DNA from: GCA-2720865 sp047630275
Lineage (GTDB): Bacteria > Bdellovibrionota > Bacteriovoracia > Bacteriovoracales > Bacteriovoracaceae
Assembly: GCA_047630275.1 (NCBI GenBank)
Contig: JBLHVN010000001.1
Span: forward strand, 992,001-1,056,000
DNA length: 64,000 nt
Direction: 5' to 3'
The position numbers and the translations under genes are program-made. A model generated the notes under the pieces. It worked only from the letters and a program-made list of their open reading frames with translations. It was not told the DNA's origin and ran no database searches. Positions 17,126 through 24,963 of the stretch are shown piece after piece. Position 1 is the stretch's first letter, and each line of letters starts with the position of its first letter.

Positions 17126-17992
17126 CTAACTGGCCTTGCCTTTATTGTCTTCATCTTCTTTCTTAAAATGCTGCTCAAGCTGATCGGCCACTTGTTCAAG
17201 ATGGCGGTAATTATCCCCATCTCTTAAAACTAATTTCCGCCTCTCGCCCTTTAAGAGGTCTTCTACATAAAGTTCAAAGGCGTAAAGGGGACCGGAAGAT
17301 TTATGGGAGATGATAAGCCCAGCTATAAAAACTAAAAGGGTAAAGGCCAAGCTTAAGCAAATATAAGAAATAGCAAAACTAGCTAAGACTTGGTTGTATT
17401 GGCGAAAACCCCAGTCGGTTAAGGTTGTTCTAAAAAAGGTAAAACTAAAGATGCCTAGGAGAAGGCTTGAGCAAAAGGCTATAGAGCTAAACTTTATAGA
17501 AAAGAGGATCTGCTCTTTTGGATTAATTAAGTAGCGCCCTCTCTGATTATCCGGGTACCAGATGACCTTTTCTTTTTTAATAACTTTATAAATGATGATG
17601 GCCGCGCCAATCCACTGAAACACATCGGCAAAATTAAAGACCAAATGGATATCAGCTAGATGAAAAGGAATAAAGTCGATGCTCTTTCCCCAGAGGGTTC
17701 TGTCTAGGACATTGCCGAAGATCCCTCCCATAAGTAGGGAGAGTCCATACTTTAATTGCTTTAACTGAGCGGGCAGTAAGTAGAGCAAGATCAAGTATAA
17801 GAAAAAGAGAAAACCAAAGATGCTGCAAAGAGTGATAATCCTAAGCGCCTTTGATAGATCTCCGTAGAGACCGAAGATGACACCTTCATTGTATTGAAGA
17901 GTCTCTAGGGTTAGTCCCCAGCTCTTGGTGACCTGGTCTATAGCTAAGCAAAAAGAAAAGATTAATAAACTATAGACGAAGTCCTTTTTCAT
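17126..17992 (-). CDS. lspA: Lipoprotein signal peptidase (LspA) fused to a two-helix HAMP-like membrane domain
   Basis: Residues 1-140 carry all LspA landmarks: AIDQVTKS (Asp19), YNEGVIF (Asn35), GGIFGNVLDR (Asn94, Asp97) and FNFADVF (Asn120, Asp123). Asp97 and Asp123 are the expected catalytic pair that cleaves prolipoproteins below the lipidated Cys. The protein is 288 residues, whereas LspA is normally about 160-170. The extra part has two more membrane helices (about 165-187 and 203-228) followed by SSGPLYAFELYVEDLLKGE and a helix with DGDNYRHLEQVAD, which looks like a HAMP domain. It is the last gene of the operon and begins 2 bp after two-lipoprotein cluster genes. LspA activity is likely; what the HAMP-like part does is unknown. 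Confidence 0.82.
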   Translation of the reverse strand: MKKDFVYSLLIFSFCLAIDQVTKSWGLTLETLQYNEGVIFGLYGDLSKALRIITLCSIFGFLFFLYLILLYLLPAQLKQLKYGLSLLMGGIFGNVLDRTLWGKSIDFIPFHLADIHLVFNFADVFQWIGAAIIIYKVIKKEKVIWYPDNQRGRYLINPKEQILFSIKFSSIAFCSSLLLGIFSFTFFRTTLTDWGFRQYNQVLASFAISYICLSLAFTLLVFIAGLIISHKSSGPLYAFELYVEDLLKGERRKLVLRDGDNYRHLEQVADQLEQHFKKEDEDNKGKAS

Positions 17993-17994
17993 AT

Positions 17995-19341
17995 TTATTG
18001 CAGTTGAAGAGTCTCAAAGGCGAAAGAGATTCTATCAAATTGAAGGCCTTGATCCTTAAGTACAATCATAGAATAAGGTGAAGCGCTTGGGTCTGCAGGC
18101 GAGACGATTTTATCTACAATGGTATAGGTGGAATGCTGTGGGTTGAAGCTGTTATTAACTAAGAGCTGAATATTCTTAACTCTAACGCTTCTTCCGTTGA
18201 GAACAAACCTAGGGTTAGAAAACTTGTAGCTGTACATATCAAATTCTTGAAAATCAATTTCAAACTGAACAGCTACACCACCAAGCATGGCGCTTAAGTC
18301 ATAAGTAAGCGTTCCAATTAGGGCGCCACTGACATCTTCTAAATTAACATTAGGGTCATTAGAGATAACAATCTTTGAAATATTAGTTCCATCTTCTCGT
18401 TGCCTTACTTCAAGAGTATGTCCGTTGCCCGCTGGGATGAAAAAATTCATTGGATTCATGGCATTGGTATTAGTGACTTCACGCCACTCAAAGCCTTGAG
18501 TTGTTCCTGTATGCCACTCTGCGTACTGACCTTGATTTACTCTAATATGAAAAGAATCATCAGAGCCAGTAGGAGAGTTCACAAGGCCATAGATCTTATA
18601 TGAATCTGAGGCGGAAAGATTAAATTGAAGATAACCAATTCCTGCGGCATTGTTATTGTTTTGGAGAAGTCCACCGTTTCCGTTAGGGACTCCTATATAA
18701 GTTGTTCCGTTATCATCACCTTTTACCATGGGGGCCACTAGAGTTGCCCCTTCAGTCATAAAGCCAATCGTTCCGTTATCCATAGCGTTGTTTGGATCGA
18801 GTTCTAAGGCCAGGTAATTTGACTCAGCTGTAGCGTTTGAATTGGTGTTATTATTTCCACCACCACCTTGCTGCTCCATTTGATTCTTCCAATCATTAAT
18901 GGCATTTTCAATAACCATGGAATCCGCATTACAATCTCCGGTCCAACAATTATGACTTTCATCTCTTAACTTCGCTGCCATTCTCGAAGAGGAGACATTA
19001 TCAAAGTTAACTTTAAAACTCGTCATAATAGCTTCGTGTGCCTCAGTAGGATCTGCTACTGCATGGAGTGGTTGCTGAAAAGAGTTATGACAAGGAATAC
19101 ATCTCATTTGAGTGATAGGGTGTAGTGTTGCTGCAAAGATGGCGACAGAATCGACGTTGCTTCCGCTTCCAGTATTATTAGAAGTATTAGAATTGCTTTG
19201 TGAATTATCAGTCATGGCCAATTCTTTTTTCTTTGGCGTTCCAACAGGATTCACACAATGAGTATAGCCTCCTAGGAGGAACCCTAGTGTGACAATAACC
19301 ATAAACTTTCTGCTTTTTAAAAAAGCTACAAGCTTCGTCAT
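17995..19341 (-). CDS. Cytochrome c-like lipoprotein with C-terminal beta domains
   Basis: In this 448-residue protein, a long lipoprotein signal ends at GGYTHC (Cys29 candidate), followed by a Ser/Asn/Gly linker. A heme site CIPCH (81-85) sits in a short helical domain with an acidic helix resembling planctomycete cytochrome c modules. After an Asn/Gly-rich spacer (about 154-165), residues about 170-330 look like a carbohydrate-binding-type beta sandwich (GTIGFMTEGATL ... YKIYGLVNSPTGSDDSFHIRVN). The C-terminus resembles copper-monooxygenase-like beta structure. It probably sits in the outer or inner membrane, facing the periplasm or outside. The substrate is unknown. Confidence 0.72.
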   Translation of the reverse strand: MTKLVAFLKSRKFMVIVTLGFLLGGYTHCVNPVGTPKKKELAMTDNSQSNSNTSNNTGSGSNVDSVAIFAATLHPITQMRCIPCHNSFQQPLHAVADPTEAHEAIMTSFKVNFDNVSSSRMAAKLRDESHNCWTGDCNADSMVIENAINDWKNQMEQQGGGGNNNTNSNATAESNYLALELDPNNAMDNGTIGFMTEGATLVAPMVKGDDNGTTYIGVPNGNGGLLQNNNNAAGIGYLQFNLSASDSYKIYGLVNSPTGSDDSFHIRVNQGQYAEWHTGTTQGFEWREVTNTNAMNPMNFFIPAGNGHTLEVRQREDGTNISKIVISNDPNVNLEDVSGALIGTLTYDLSAMLGGVAVQFEIDFQEFDMYSYKFSNPRFVLNGRSVRVKNIQLLVNNSFNPQHSTYTIVDKIVSPADPSASPYSMIVLKDQGLQFDRISFAFETLQLQ

Positions 19342-19354
19342 CTTTTATCCTTCT

Positions 19355-20815
19355 TTAAACAATCTTATTAAATAGTAAGTACTGATCTAAGTTAGATCCA
19401 AAAGGGTTATCTCCAACCACATTTGAAATATTAGCTTCTTCACCATGAAGGGCCATATAGTTTCCAACAACAGCTTTTGCTAAATTGATCACAGAGTTTG
19501 ACGTGACCATAGCGCTGTTTTCAACAGAACCTGATTCTTTAAAATGCCCAATCTGACGACGACCAGTTCTTAAAGTGGCGCGTCCTACTGGATTATAAAC
19601 GAGCATCATAGAAGAAGACCTCTGACCTGAATCACCAGTCCAGTTAAACTTTCCTCTACCATTATTACTATTATCAACTTCAGCTCTCGCCGTTACACTT
19701 CCATCTGTATAGACATAGATCATAACGGGAGTGTTCTTTAATCTTGCAAGTTCTAAAACACGGCCAATAAGTTCACCGGCTCCAAAGTCTCTAACTTCAC
19801 CAGTTGCGCGGGTTCCGTTATGATAATCATAACCACCATCTTCAATAGTCCCAGCTCCGATATGTCCATCGAGAACTAGTTTTGCAATTGTGGCCGTCTT
19901 TCTTTGGTCACCATCATTGAGGTTGTCAAAGGCCTGCATGACCATAGGGTCAAGGGAAGGATCTAAGGCATCAGAAGTGTACTTTGAAATAAGTTCATTA
20001 GTTCCAACATATCCACATTTAACTAATTCTTTAATTTGCATAGGAAGGCTTTGATTAGCAAAAGACATGATCTTTGCTTCACTCATTCTTTCCACCGCTT
20101 TTAAGATCTTTTGGACCTTATCATCAGGAAAGAGGGTTCCAAGCTTTCCAACATTCACAAGTCCTAAAGCATCACTTGGTCTGTTAAGAATAACAGGCTG
20201 TAAGCTTGGATCAAAACTCATAGGAGGAACAGTTGAACGCCCTCCGCTATCAGTATTTCTTGTTCCTGCTAGGGGAGTTAGGCCACCAGTAGCTCCGGCC
20301 TTGTTTAACCAATAGCAAGGATTATGGGGGTTGTTCGCGGTATCATCAGAAGAGGAAGTACAAAAGATACCACCATCAGTATTGGCCCTAGTGGCCATGG
20401 ATGATTGAGCTTGAATTCCTCTTAAAAAAGGAGAATCTGAATGAAACATAAGCCCAAGTTCATTATTGGTTTGCCCAGGCATACTTGGGTGCATATCTGG
20501 CGGTAGTCCTAGAGTCGTATAGTCTTGAATAAAATCAGCCTGTCCACCAGCACCACCGACGATCACACTTGATCCTGCGATATTGGCTCCGCCTGCGAGG
20601 TCAAAAATTATCACGGGAGTCTTACCACCCATATTAGGATTAACTTCAGTACATCCTGTTGCTTGAGCAAGAGCTTGTCTTGAATACAAAGATGAAATAA
20701 TACTAGGGGCAAGAGTATAGGTCAGCCCGGCCGTAAAGCCTTGCGCCAAGAAATCTCGCCTCGTTTTCATCGGGTGGTTCTCAAGAAAAATTCTTTTATC
20801 CTTGTTCTTTTTCAC
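19355..20815 (-). CDS. Tat-exported DUF1501-like protein
   Basis: The GTG start at 20815 has AGGAG 8 bases upstream; an ATG at 20770 is a weaker alternative. The N-terminus contains the twin-arginine motif TRRDFL (Arg19-Arg20), a hydrophobic stretch and AxA before Gln51, so it is exported folded. Later motifs (PVIIFDLAGGANIAGSSV, PSMPG, TPVMIYVYTDGSV) follow the layout of DUF1501 proteins in the alkaline-phosphatase superfamily, which pair with cytochrome-domain DUF1592/DUF1800 proteins. Here it lies between cytochrome-like and lipoprotein genes in one operon. Exact family membership is inferred from these motifs and context. Confidence 0.7.
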   Translation of the reverse strand: MKKNKDKRIFLENHPMKTRRDFLAQGFTAGLTYTLAPSIISSLYSRQALAQATGCTEVNPNMGGKTPVIIFDLAGGANIAGSSVIVGGAGGQADFIQDYTTLGLPPDMHPSMPGQTNNELGLMFHSDSPFLRGIQAQSSMATRANTDGGIFCTSSSDDTANNPHNPCYWLNKAGATGGLTPLAGTRNTDSGGRSTVPPMSFDPSLQPVILNRPSDALGLVNVGKLGTLFPDDKVQKILKAVERMSEAKIMSFANQSLPMQIKELVKCGYVGTNELISKYTSDALDPSLDPMVMQAFDNLNDGDQRKTATIAKLVLDGHIGAGTIEDGGYDYHNGTRATGEVRDFGAGELIGRVLELARLKNTPVMIYVYTDGSVTARAEVDNSNNGRGKFNWTGDSGQRSSSMMLVYNPVGRATLRTGRRQIGHFKESGSVENSAMVTSNSVINLAKAVVGNYMALHGEEANISNVVGDNPFGSNLDQYLLFNKIV

Positions 20816-20824
20816 AACTTTCTC

Positions 20825-21523
20825 CTAAAGCAGGGTAACCCTTGCTGTTGCCAGGGTAGCGATACAAACGCCTTTTACCACAGTCCTTGTTGTCGCTGAA
20901 TTATTAGCTTCGCCTACGATTAAATCTGCCATCAGTATTTGAAGTTCTACAATTGCTGCATTTTTGTCGGCCGCACTTACTGTTCCTAAGCCCCAAAACT
21001 TATCGATCGCTTGATTGATAACGGCGGCTCTTCCATTTGGATTCAGTGAGTTCGTAGGGGTTCCACCAAAGTTAAAACCAGGCCAAACACTTCCTCTTAA
21101 ATTACTATCATCAACTAATTCATCACAATACTCAGCCGCTAGCTTTGTAACCGCAACCTGGTGAGCAGGAAGAAAAGTTTTAATGTCATTATTAGTCGGC
21201 AGTTGAGTCTTTAGATCTTCATAAGTATTGCTGATTGAATTTGTATTAGCGTCAACTCCGGTTAAGACCGACATTGTCTCTAAGACTTGCTCGAAGTTCT
21301 TTACTCCGACGTCAACTTCTTCAAGGACAATATTAGGTGGGTCAACAGGGTCTACTGGGTCTGTGTTTCCAGTGTTTCCGCTAGTATTTGTTTGCTGTTG
21401 GTTTGTGCTTGATCCATCAGCTGGCTTCTTACTTGCCTTCGGTTGAAGAACGCAGTGGTTAAAGCTCAGGAGCAGAACAAGTAGGCTTCCAATTGAGGCG
21501 CCTAACCTAATTTTACTATTCAT
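20825..21523 (-). CDS. Putative lipoprotein of the cytochrome/Tat operon
   Basis: The 232-residue protein has a hydrophobic leader that ends in SFNHC (Cys24 candidate lipobox), followed by a Ser/Thr/Asn/Gln-rich linker with a VDPVDPP tract (about 30-65). The mature domain is mainly helical and contains LPAHQVAVTKLAAEYCDELV and a second Cys near the end. No catalytic motif is recognised. In related clusters such a gene encodes a helical partner of the DUF1592-like protein. It is 9 bp upstream of the Tat gene and 3 bp downstream of the heme gene. Confidence 0.68.
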   Translation of the reverse strand: MNSKIRLGASIGSLLVLLLSFNHCVLQPKASKKPADGSSTNQQQTNTSGNTGNTDPVDPVDPPNIVLEEVDVGVKNFEQVLETMSVLTGVDANTNSISNTYEDLKTQLPTNNDIKTFLPAHQVAVTKLAAEYCDELVDDSNLRGSVWPGFNFGGTPTNSLNPNGRAAVINQAIDKFWGLGTVSAADKNAAIVELQILMADLIVGEANNSATTRTVVKGVCIATLATARVTLL

Positions 21524-21526
21524 CTT

Positions 21527-22672
21527 CTATTCTCCCAAACAAAGCACTGATGTTTTTGCAATCAGTGACTTCATATTATAACTACTATTACTTTCAAATT
21601 GAGTGGCAAGAGCATTAACGGCGTCAATATGAGCCTGTTGTTTCGGCTCTTTTAAACAAACCAGTTTAAAAACACGCTGGGCCATACAATCAGAGAATGC
21701 TCTGGTTGAGGCGATCATTCTACCGACACCTTTAGCTCCGTAACCTTCCTGAGCACCTCTCCAACCAAGAGAAGCATTTTGTCCGACGGCCCAGATATTA
21801 ACGAAGTAATCACTTGTTACTATATGACCATCACTATAAAGATTGAGTTGATTTACTTTATTGGCAACTGTTCCAGGAGTGTAGACAATCTCTCCGTCTA
21901 CAAAGTCAAAATAGGCCCAAGCACCAGCGATGGCATCTTGACCAGCGTGACAACCAACACATTTGTTTTTAAAAGTTCTACTGTCCCCACCCGGAGCGCG
22001 GTCAACATCTCTTCTAACCCAAAGATCAGGCCTAGTGATGTCATGAAGAGCTTCGTAATCGCGGCAAAGAAAATTCATAAAAGCGAATCTATTCATTCTT
22101 CTATTAGTTCCCGCTGATAAGAATGCCTCTCCAGCAGCTCTCGTCGTAAGAACCCCCGCCGTATCGCCAATTCCAGTCACTGTACTTTGAGTTCTTTGAA
22201 CTAAACTAGCTGAAAGGTCGATTCGGCTTGCCTCTGCTTGCATAAAGTGATCATTATTATCATTAGCGTAAGGAGGCAGTGTAGGGTTGGTTGATGTATA
22301 GAGAATATCTCCATAAAGAACTTGATCAAAAGGAACATCATCTCTGATCATACCAATGACCGTGGCCACATAATCATTCAGAGTGACTCTTTCTGAATCA
22401 TCAACATTGCTCCATTTCTTAACCCAGTTCTTTAAAACGAGGTTATAAAAATAAGGATTGGCCATTGCCACCCGTGCCGCTTGCTCAGACTGGCCAGCAC
22501 TAATCAATGTTTCCATTTGACTAAGCACTGATGCTTGAGGTGGAACACCTGTTAGGCGGTTGTGAAGCCGATAGGCCTGCTCTCGAGGACCGGCATTTGC
22601 AACTGACGTGCAAAAGACGATACTAAGAAGTATCAAGATTTTTGATGTTTTAATGGCGTAACTCCCTGTCAT
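21527..22672 (-). CDS. Secreted heme c protein, first gene of the cytochrome/Tat operon
   Basis: The 381-residue protein has a signal peptide ending CTSVANA (about residue 27). The body is helical: EQAYRLHNRLTGVPP, and DDVPFDQVLYGDILYT, a phrase typical of DUF1592/DUF1549-type proteins, which in planctomycetes and proteobacteria carry heme sites. Residues 238-242 are CVGCH, a covalent heme site. The ATG at 22672 has its AGGAA directly adjacent, which is a poor spacing. An ATT at 22654 has GGGAG seven bases upstream and would start right at the KTSKILILL signal. Possible role: periplasmic redox or oxidative enzyme complex. Confidence 0.72.
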   Translation of the reverse strand: MTGSYAIKTSKILILLSIVFCTSVANAGPREQAYRLHNRLTGVPPQASVLSQMETLISAGQSEQAARVAMANPYFYNLVLKNWVKKWSNVDDSERVTLNDYVATVIGMIRDDVPFDQVLYGDILYTSTNPTLPPYANDNNDHFMQAEASRIDLSASLVQRTQSTVTGIGDTAGVLTTRAAGEAFLSAGTNRRMNRFAFMNFLCRDYEALHDITRPDLWVRRDVDRAPGGDSRTFKNKCVGCHAGQDAIAGAWAYFDFVDGEIVYTPGTVANKVNQLNLYSDGHIVTSDYFVNIWAVGQNASLGWRGAQEGYGAKGVGRMIASTRAFSDCMAQRVFKLVCLKEPKQQAHIDAVNALATQFESNSSYNMKSLIAKTSVLCLGE

Positions 22673-22712
22673 TTCCTGTTGGAAACAATTATTTTCTCAA
22701 TCTCTGATCGGG

Positions 22713-22729
22713 AGTTCTATAAGAGAACT
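22713..22729. repeat. Inverted repeat in divergent intergenic region (operator-like)
   Basis: AGTTCT-ATAAG-AGAACT is a perfect 6-bp inverted repeat with a 5-bp centre. It lies between the heme-protein operon (minus) and the CBS-domain gene (plus), where a dimeric regulator could act on both. No regulator is identified. Confidence 0.3.
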
Positions 22730-22780
22730 TTAGTTATATATTTCTTTAATACAAAGCTAAGTAAGTGTTATCATTTATTT

Positions 22781-23713
22781 ATGAAAGATCTTTCTGTCAC
22801 TGTATTTGATCAAGAAATTGGGGGCTTAGAGCTGCCGGGACTAAATTATTTAGGGGAGGAGGCTCCACTTTCTGAGGTTATTACCTTCTTCCGCTCAAAT
22901 AGCTCGGGTATTGTGGCCATTGGAAGTGAGGCCGACCTTAAAGGAATCATCACAGAGTGGGATGTGGTCCATCAGTTTAGTCCTAAGTTTGATCCAAAAG
23001 ACGTTAAGGCGATTGATTTTATCATGGATGATCCCGTAATCCTTGAAAGCAGCAATACTCTCTTTGAAGTTATCAATAAGATGAGCCGCAGAAATTTTTC
23101 CTCTTTTCCCGTTAAAGACGAAAATGGAAAGATAAGCCAGTTCTTTGGGACCCAGACTTTCTTTGATTTTCTTTATAATCACTTTAGTGAGTTCTTTGAA
23201 GATCTTGGTTGTTTAGAGGAGTGGGAGGCGACTAAGTCGATTCAGGCTTTTTCGGAGAGCTTTAATTATTCTGTTTCTATGGAGGACGACGCTACACTTC
23301 ATCAGAATTACTTTCTTACCCCATTTGAACGGATTCCATGTGGGGCTATTGTTAAGATAGATGAAAACTCTAAATTAAAAGATGCCTGGGAGCTTCTCTT
23401 AGAAAAAGAATGTGAAAACTTAATCATCACTAAGTATGGAACAAAGCTTGTGGGAATTTTAACCTTAAGGGATCTTATAAAGAAGATCTTAGTCGCTGAA
23501 GGGGAAGTTGATGTTCATTTACCTATCAAAGAGTTTATGACAGAGAACCCTCATTCACTTATGTATAAGCACCCGATTGGATATGCTATCAATCATTTTA
23601 AAAAATACGAGTACCGTCATATGATTGTCGTGGATGAGGACCGAGTTCCACTCAAAGTCGTAGGTCTACTAGAGATGTTTAGCCACCTTATTGCCAGGCT
23701 TAGGCTTAAGTAA
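22781..23713 (+). CDS. Protein with four CBS domains
   Basis: The ATG at 22781 is preferred to an in-frame ATG at 22679, because the 34 extra residues look non-coding and overlap the divergent promoter region. The roughly 310-residue protein consists of two Bateman modules. CBS-1 and CBS-2 occupy about 20-145 (GIVAIGSEADLKGIITEWDVV, FSSFPVKDENGK) and CBS-3 and CBS-4 about 195-310 (NLIITKYGTKLVGILTLRDL, HMIVVDEDRVPLKVVG). Such proteins bind adenine nucleotides and regulate an unknown partner. No enzyme or channel domain is fused. The 3' end overlaps the aminotransferase gene by 8 bp. Confidence 0.82.
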   Translation: MKDLSVTVFDQEIGGLELPGLNYLGEEAPLSEVITFFRSNSSGIVAIGSEADLKGIITEWDVVHQFSPKFDPKDVKAIDFIMDDPVILESSNTLFEVINKMSRRNFSSFPVKDENGKISQFFGTQTFFDFLYNHFSEFFEDLGCLEEWEATKSIQAFSESFNYSVSMEDDATLHQNYFLTPFERIPCGAIVKIDENSKLKDAWELLLEKECENLIITKYGTKLVGILTLRDLIKKILVAEGEVDVHLPIKEFMTENPHSLMYKHPIGYAINHFKKYEYRHMIVVDEDRVPLKVVGLLEMFSHLIARLRLK

Positions 23714-24842
23714 GGTTTTCAAGGGCCTTTGCTAAGGTTTCTTTTTTCTTGGCAAAACAAAAACGAACATAATCTTCACCTTCATTAGATTTAGAATAAA
23801 AAGGTGAAAGAGGAATGGAGGCGACCTTCTTAGTCTTTATCAATTCTTCGCAGTACTTGATATCAGAGAGCTCTTTAGGTGTAGGAACTAAAACAAAATA
23901 GGTTCCTTCAGACTTTAAAGGCTTAAAGCCTAGAGCCTTAATGCCTTCAATAAAGTAGCTTCTTAATTCACTATACTCTTTGATAAACTCAGGCACATAG
24001 GACTCTAGCTTACTTAAAGCTTCTGCCACGGCAAATTGCAAAGGAGTGCAGACGCTAAAAGTATTAAATTGATGAACCATTCGGATAGCGTGGCTAAGTT
24101 CTTCTGAAGCAGTGATCCAGCCTATCTTCCAGCCCGTGAGCCCAAAGGTTTTCCCTCCAGAGCTGATAGTGACCACTCGATCTCTCATCCCTTCAAGAGT
24201 TGCTATAGGAAGATGTTTTAACCCATCAAAGGTTAAGAATTCGTAAACTTCATCACTTACTAAATAGGTATCGTGCTTGATAACCAGCCTTGCAATATCT
24301 TCCATTTCAATTTTAGAGAAAACTTTCCCCGTTGGGTTATGAGGAGAATTAAAAAAGATCATCTTTGTTTTATCACTAAAAGCATCTTCTAATTCTTTTA
24401 AATCAATCGAGAATTCTGGGGCCTTTAGAGTCACTGGAACTGGAATTCCTCCAGCAAGCCTAATAGCCGCTAGGTAACTGTCATAAAATGGTTCAAGGAC
24501 AATGACTTCATCCAAAGGATTGATAAGGGCCATGCAGGTAGAGAAAATGGCTTCAGTCGCGCCGTTAGTTACTGTTACTTGAGAATCAATATCGAAGTTT
24601 AAACCATAGAAGCTTTTATAATAATTTGAGATGCTTGATCTTAGAGGACGCACTCCCATGGCAGGGGCGTATTGGTTCTTTCCATCAAAAGAATTTCGGG
24701 CCAAGTCCCTAATCCATAGAGGGCCATCAAAATCAGGAAATCCTTGGCCTAGGTTAATGGCCTCGTTCTTAACAGCGAGGGCGCTCATGGTGGCAAAGAT
24801 ACTTTCTTTGAAGGATTGAACCGTCGTATTTATTTCTTTCAT
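23706..24842 (-). CDS. PLP-dependent aminotransferase, class I/II (methionine/kynurenine transaminase type)
   Basis: This is a 378-residue fold-type I aminotransferase. Residues 30-40 (NLGQGFPDFDG) are the substrate-binding N-terminus typical of the YbdL/kynurenine aminotransferase group. NSPHNPTGK (about 165-173), SDEVYE (Asp197, Tyr200) and SSGGKTFGLTGWKIGW (Lys231, Schiff-base lysine) are the PLP contacts, and a C-terminal Arg (YVRFCFA) binds the substrate carboxylate. It probably transaminates methionine, glutamine or aromatic amino acids with a keto acid in the cytoplasm. Confidence 0.87.
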   Translation of the reverse strand: MKEINTTVQSFKESIFATMSALAVKNEAINLGQGFPDFDGPLWIRDLARNSFDGKNQYAPAMGVRPLRSSISNYYKSFYGLNFDIDSQVTVTNGATEAIFSTCMALINPLDEVIVLEPFYDSYLAAIRLAGGIPVPVTLKAPEFSIDLKELEDAFSDKTKMIFFNSPHNPTGKVFSKIEMEDIARLVIKHDTYLVSDEVYEFLTFDGLKHLPIATLEGMRDRVVTISSGGKTFGLTGWKIGWITASEELSHAIRMVHQFNTFSVCTPLQFAVAEALSKLESYVPEFIKEYSELRSYFIEGIKALGFKPLKSEGTYFVLVPTPKELSDIKYCEELIKTKKVASIPLSPFYSKSNEGEDYVRFCFAKKKETLAKALENLT

Positions 24843-24928
24843 AATTCTCTCAAGTCATTGATTAGAGCTCATCATATTTCTTTTCTTTGAGTGGGAAAAG
24901 GGATAATGCGCCAAGTTACGGGAATAGT

Positions 24929-24957
24929 TTTCCAATCAACTAAGAACTCCTTATAAT
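24929..24957 (+). promoter_or_regulatory. Sigma70-like promoter abutting the recQ start
   Basis: TTTCCA (24929-24934), a 17-bp spacer and a perfect TATAAT (24952-24957) put the transcription start near 24964. That is exactly the GTG used for recQ, so a leaderless message is possible. Confidence 0.4.
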
Positions 24958-24963
24958 TTTTAA

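Noticed and set aside
22679..22780. N-terminal extension of the CBS-domain protein
   Set aside because: Residues are unlike the family start, there is no ribosome site, and it would cover the palindrome and probable promoter.
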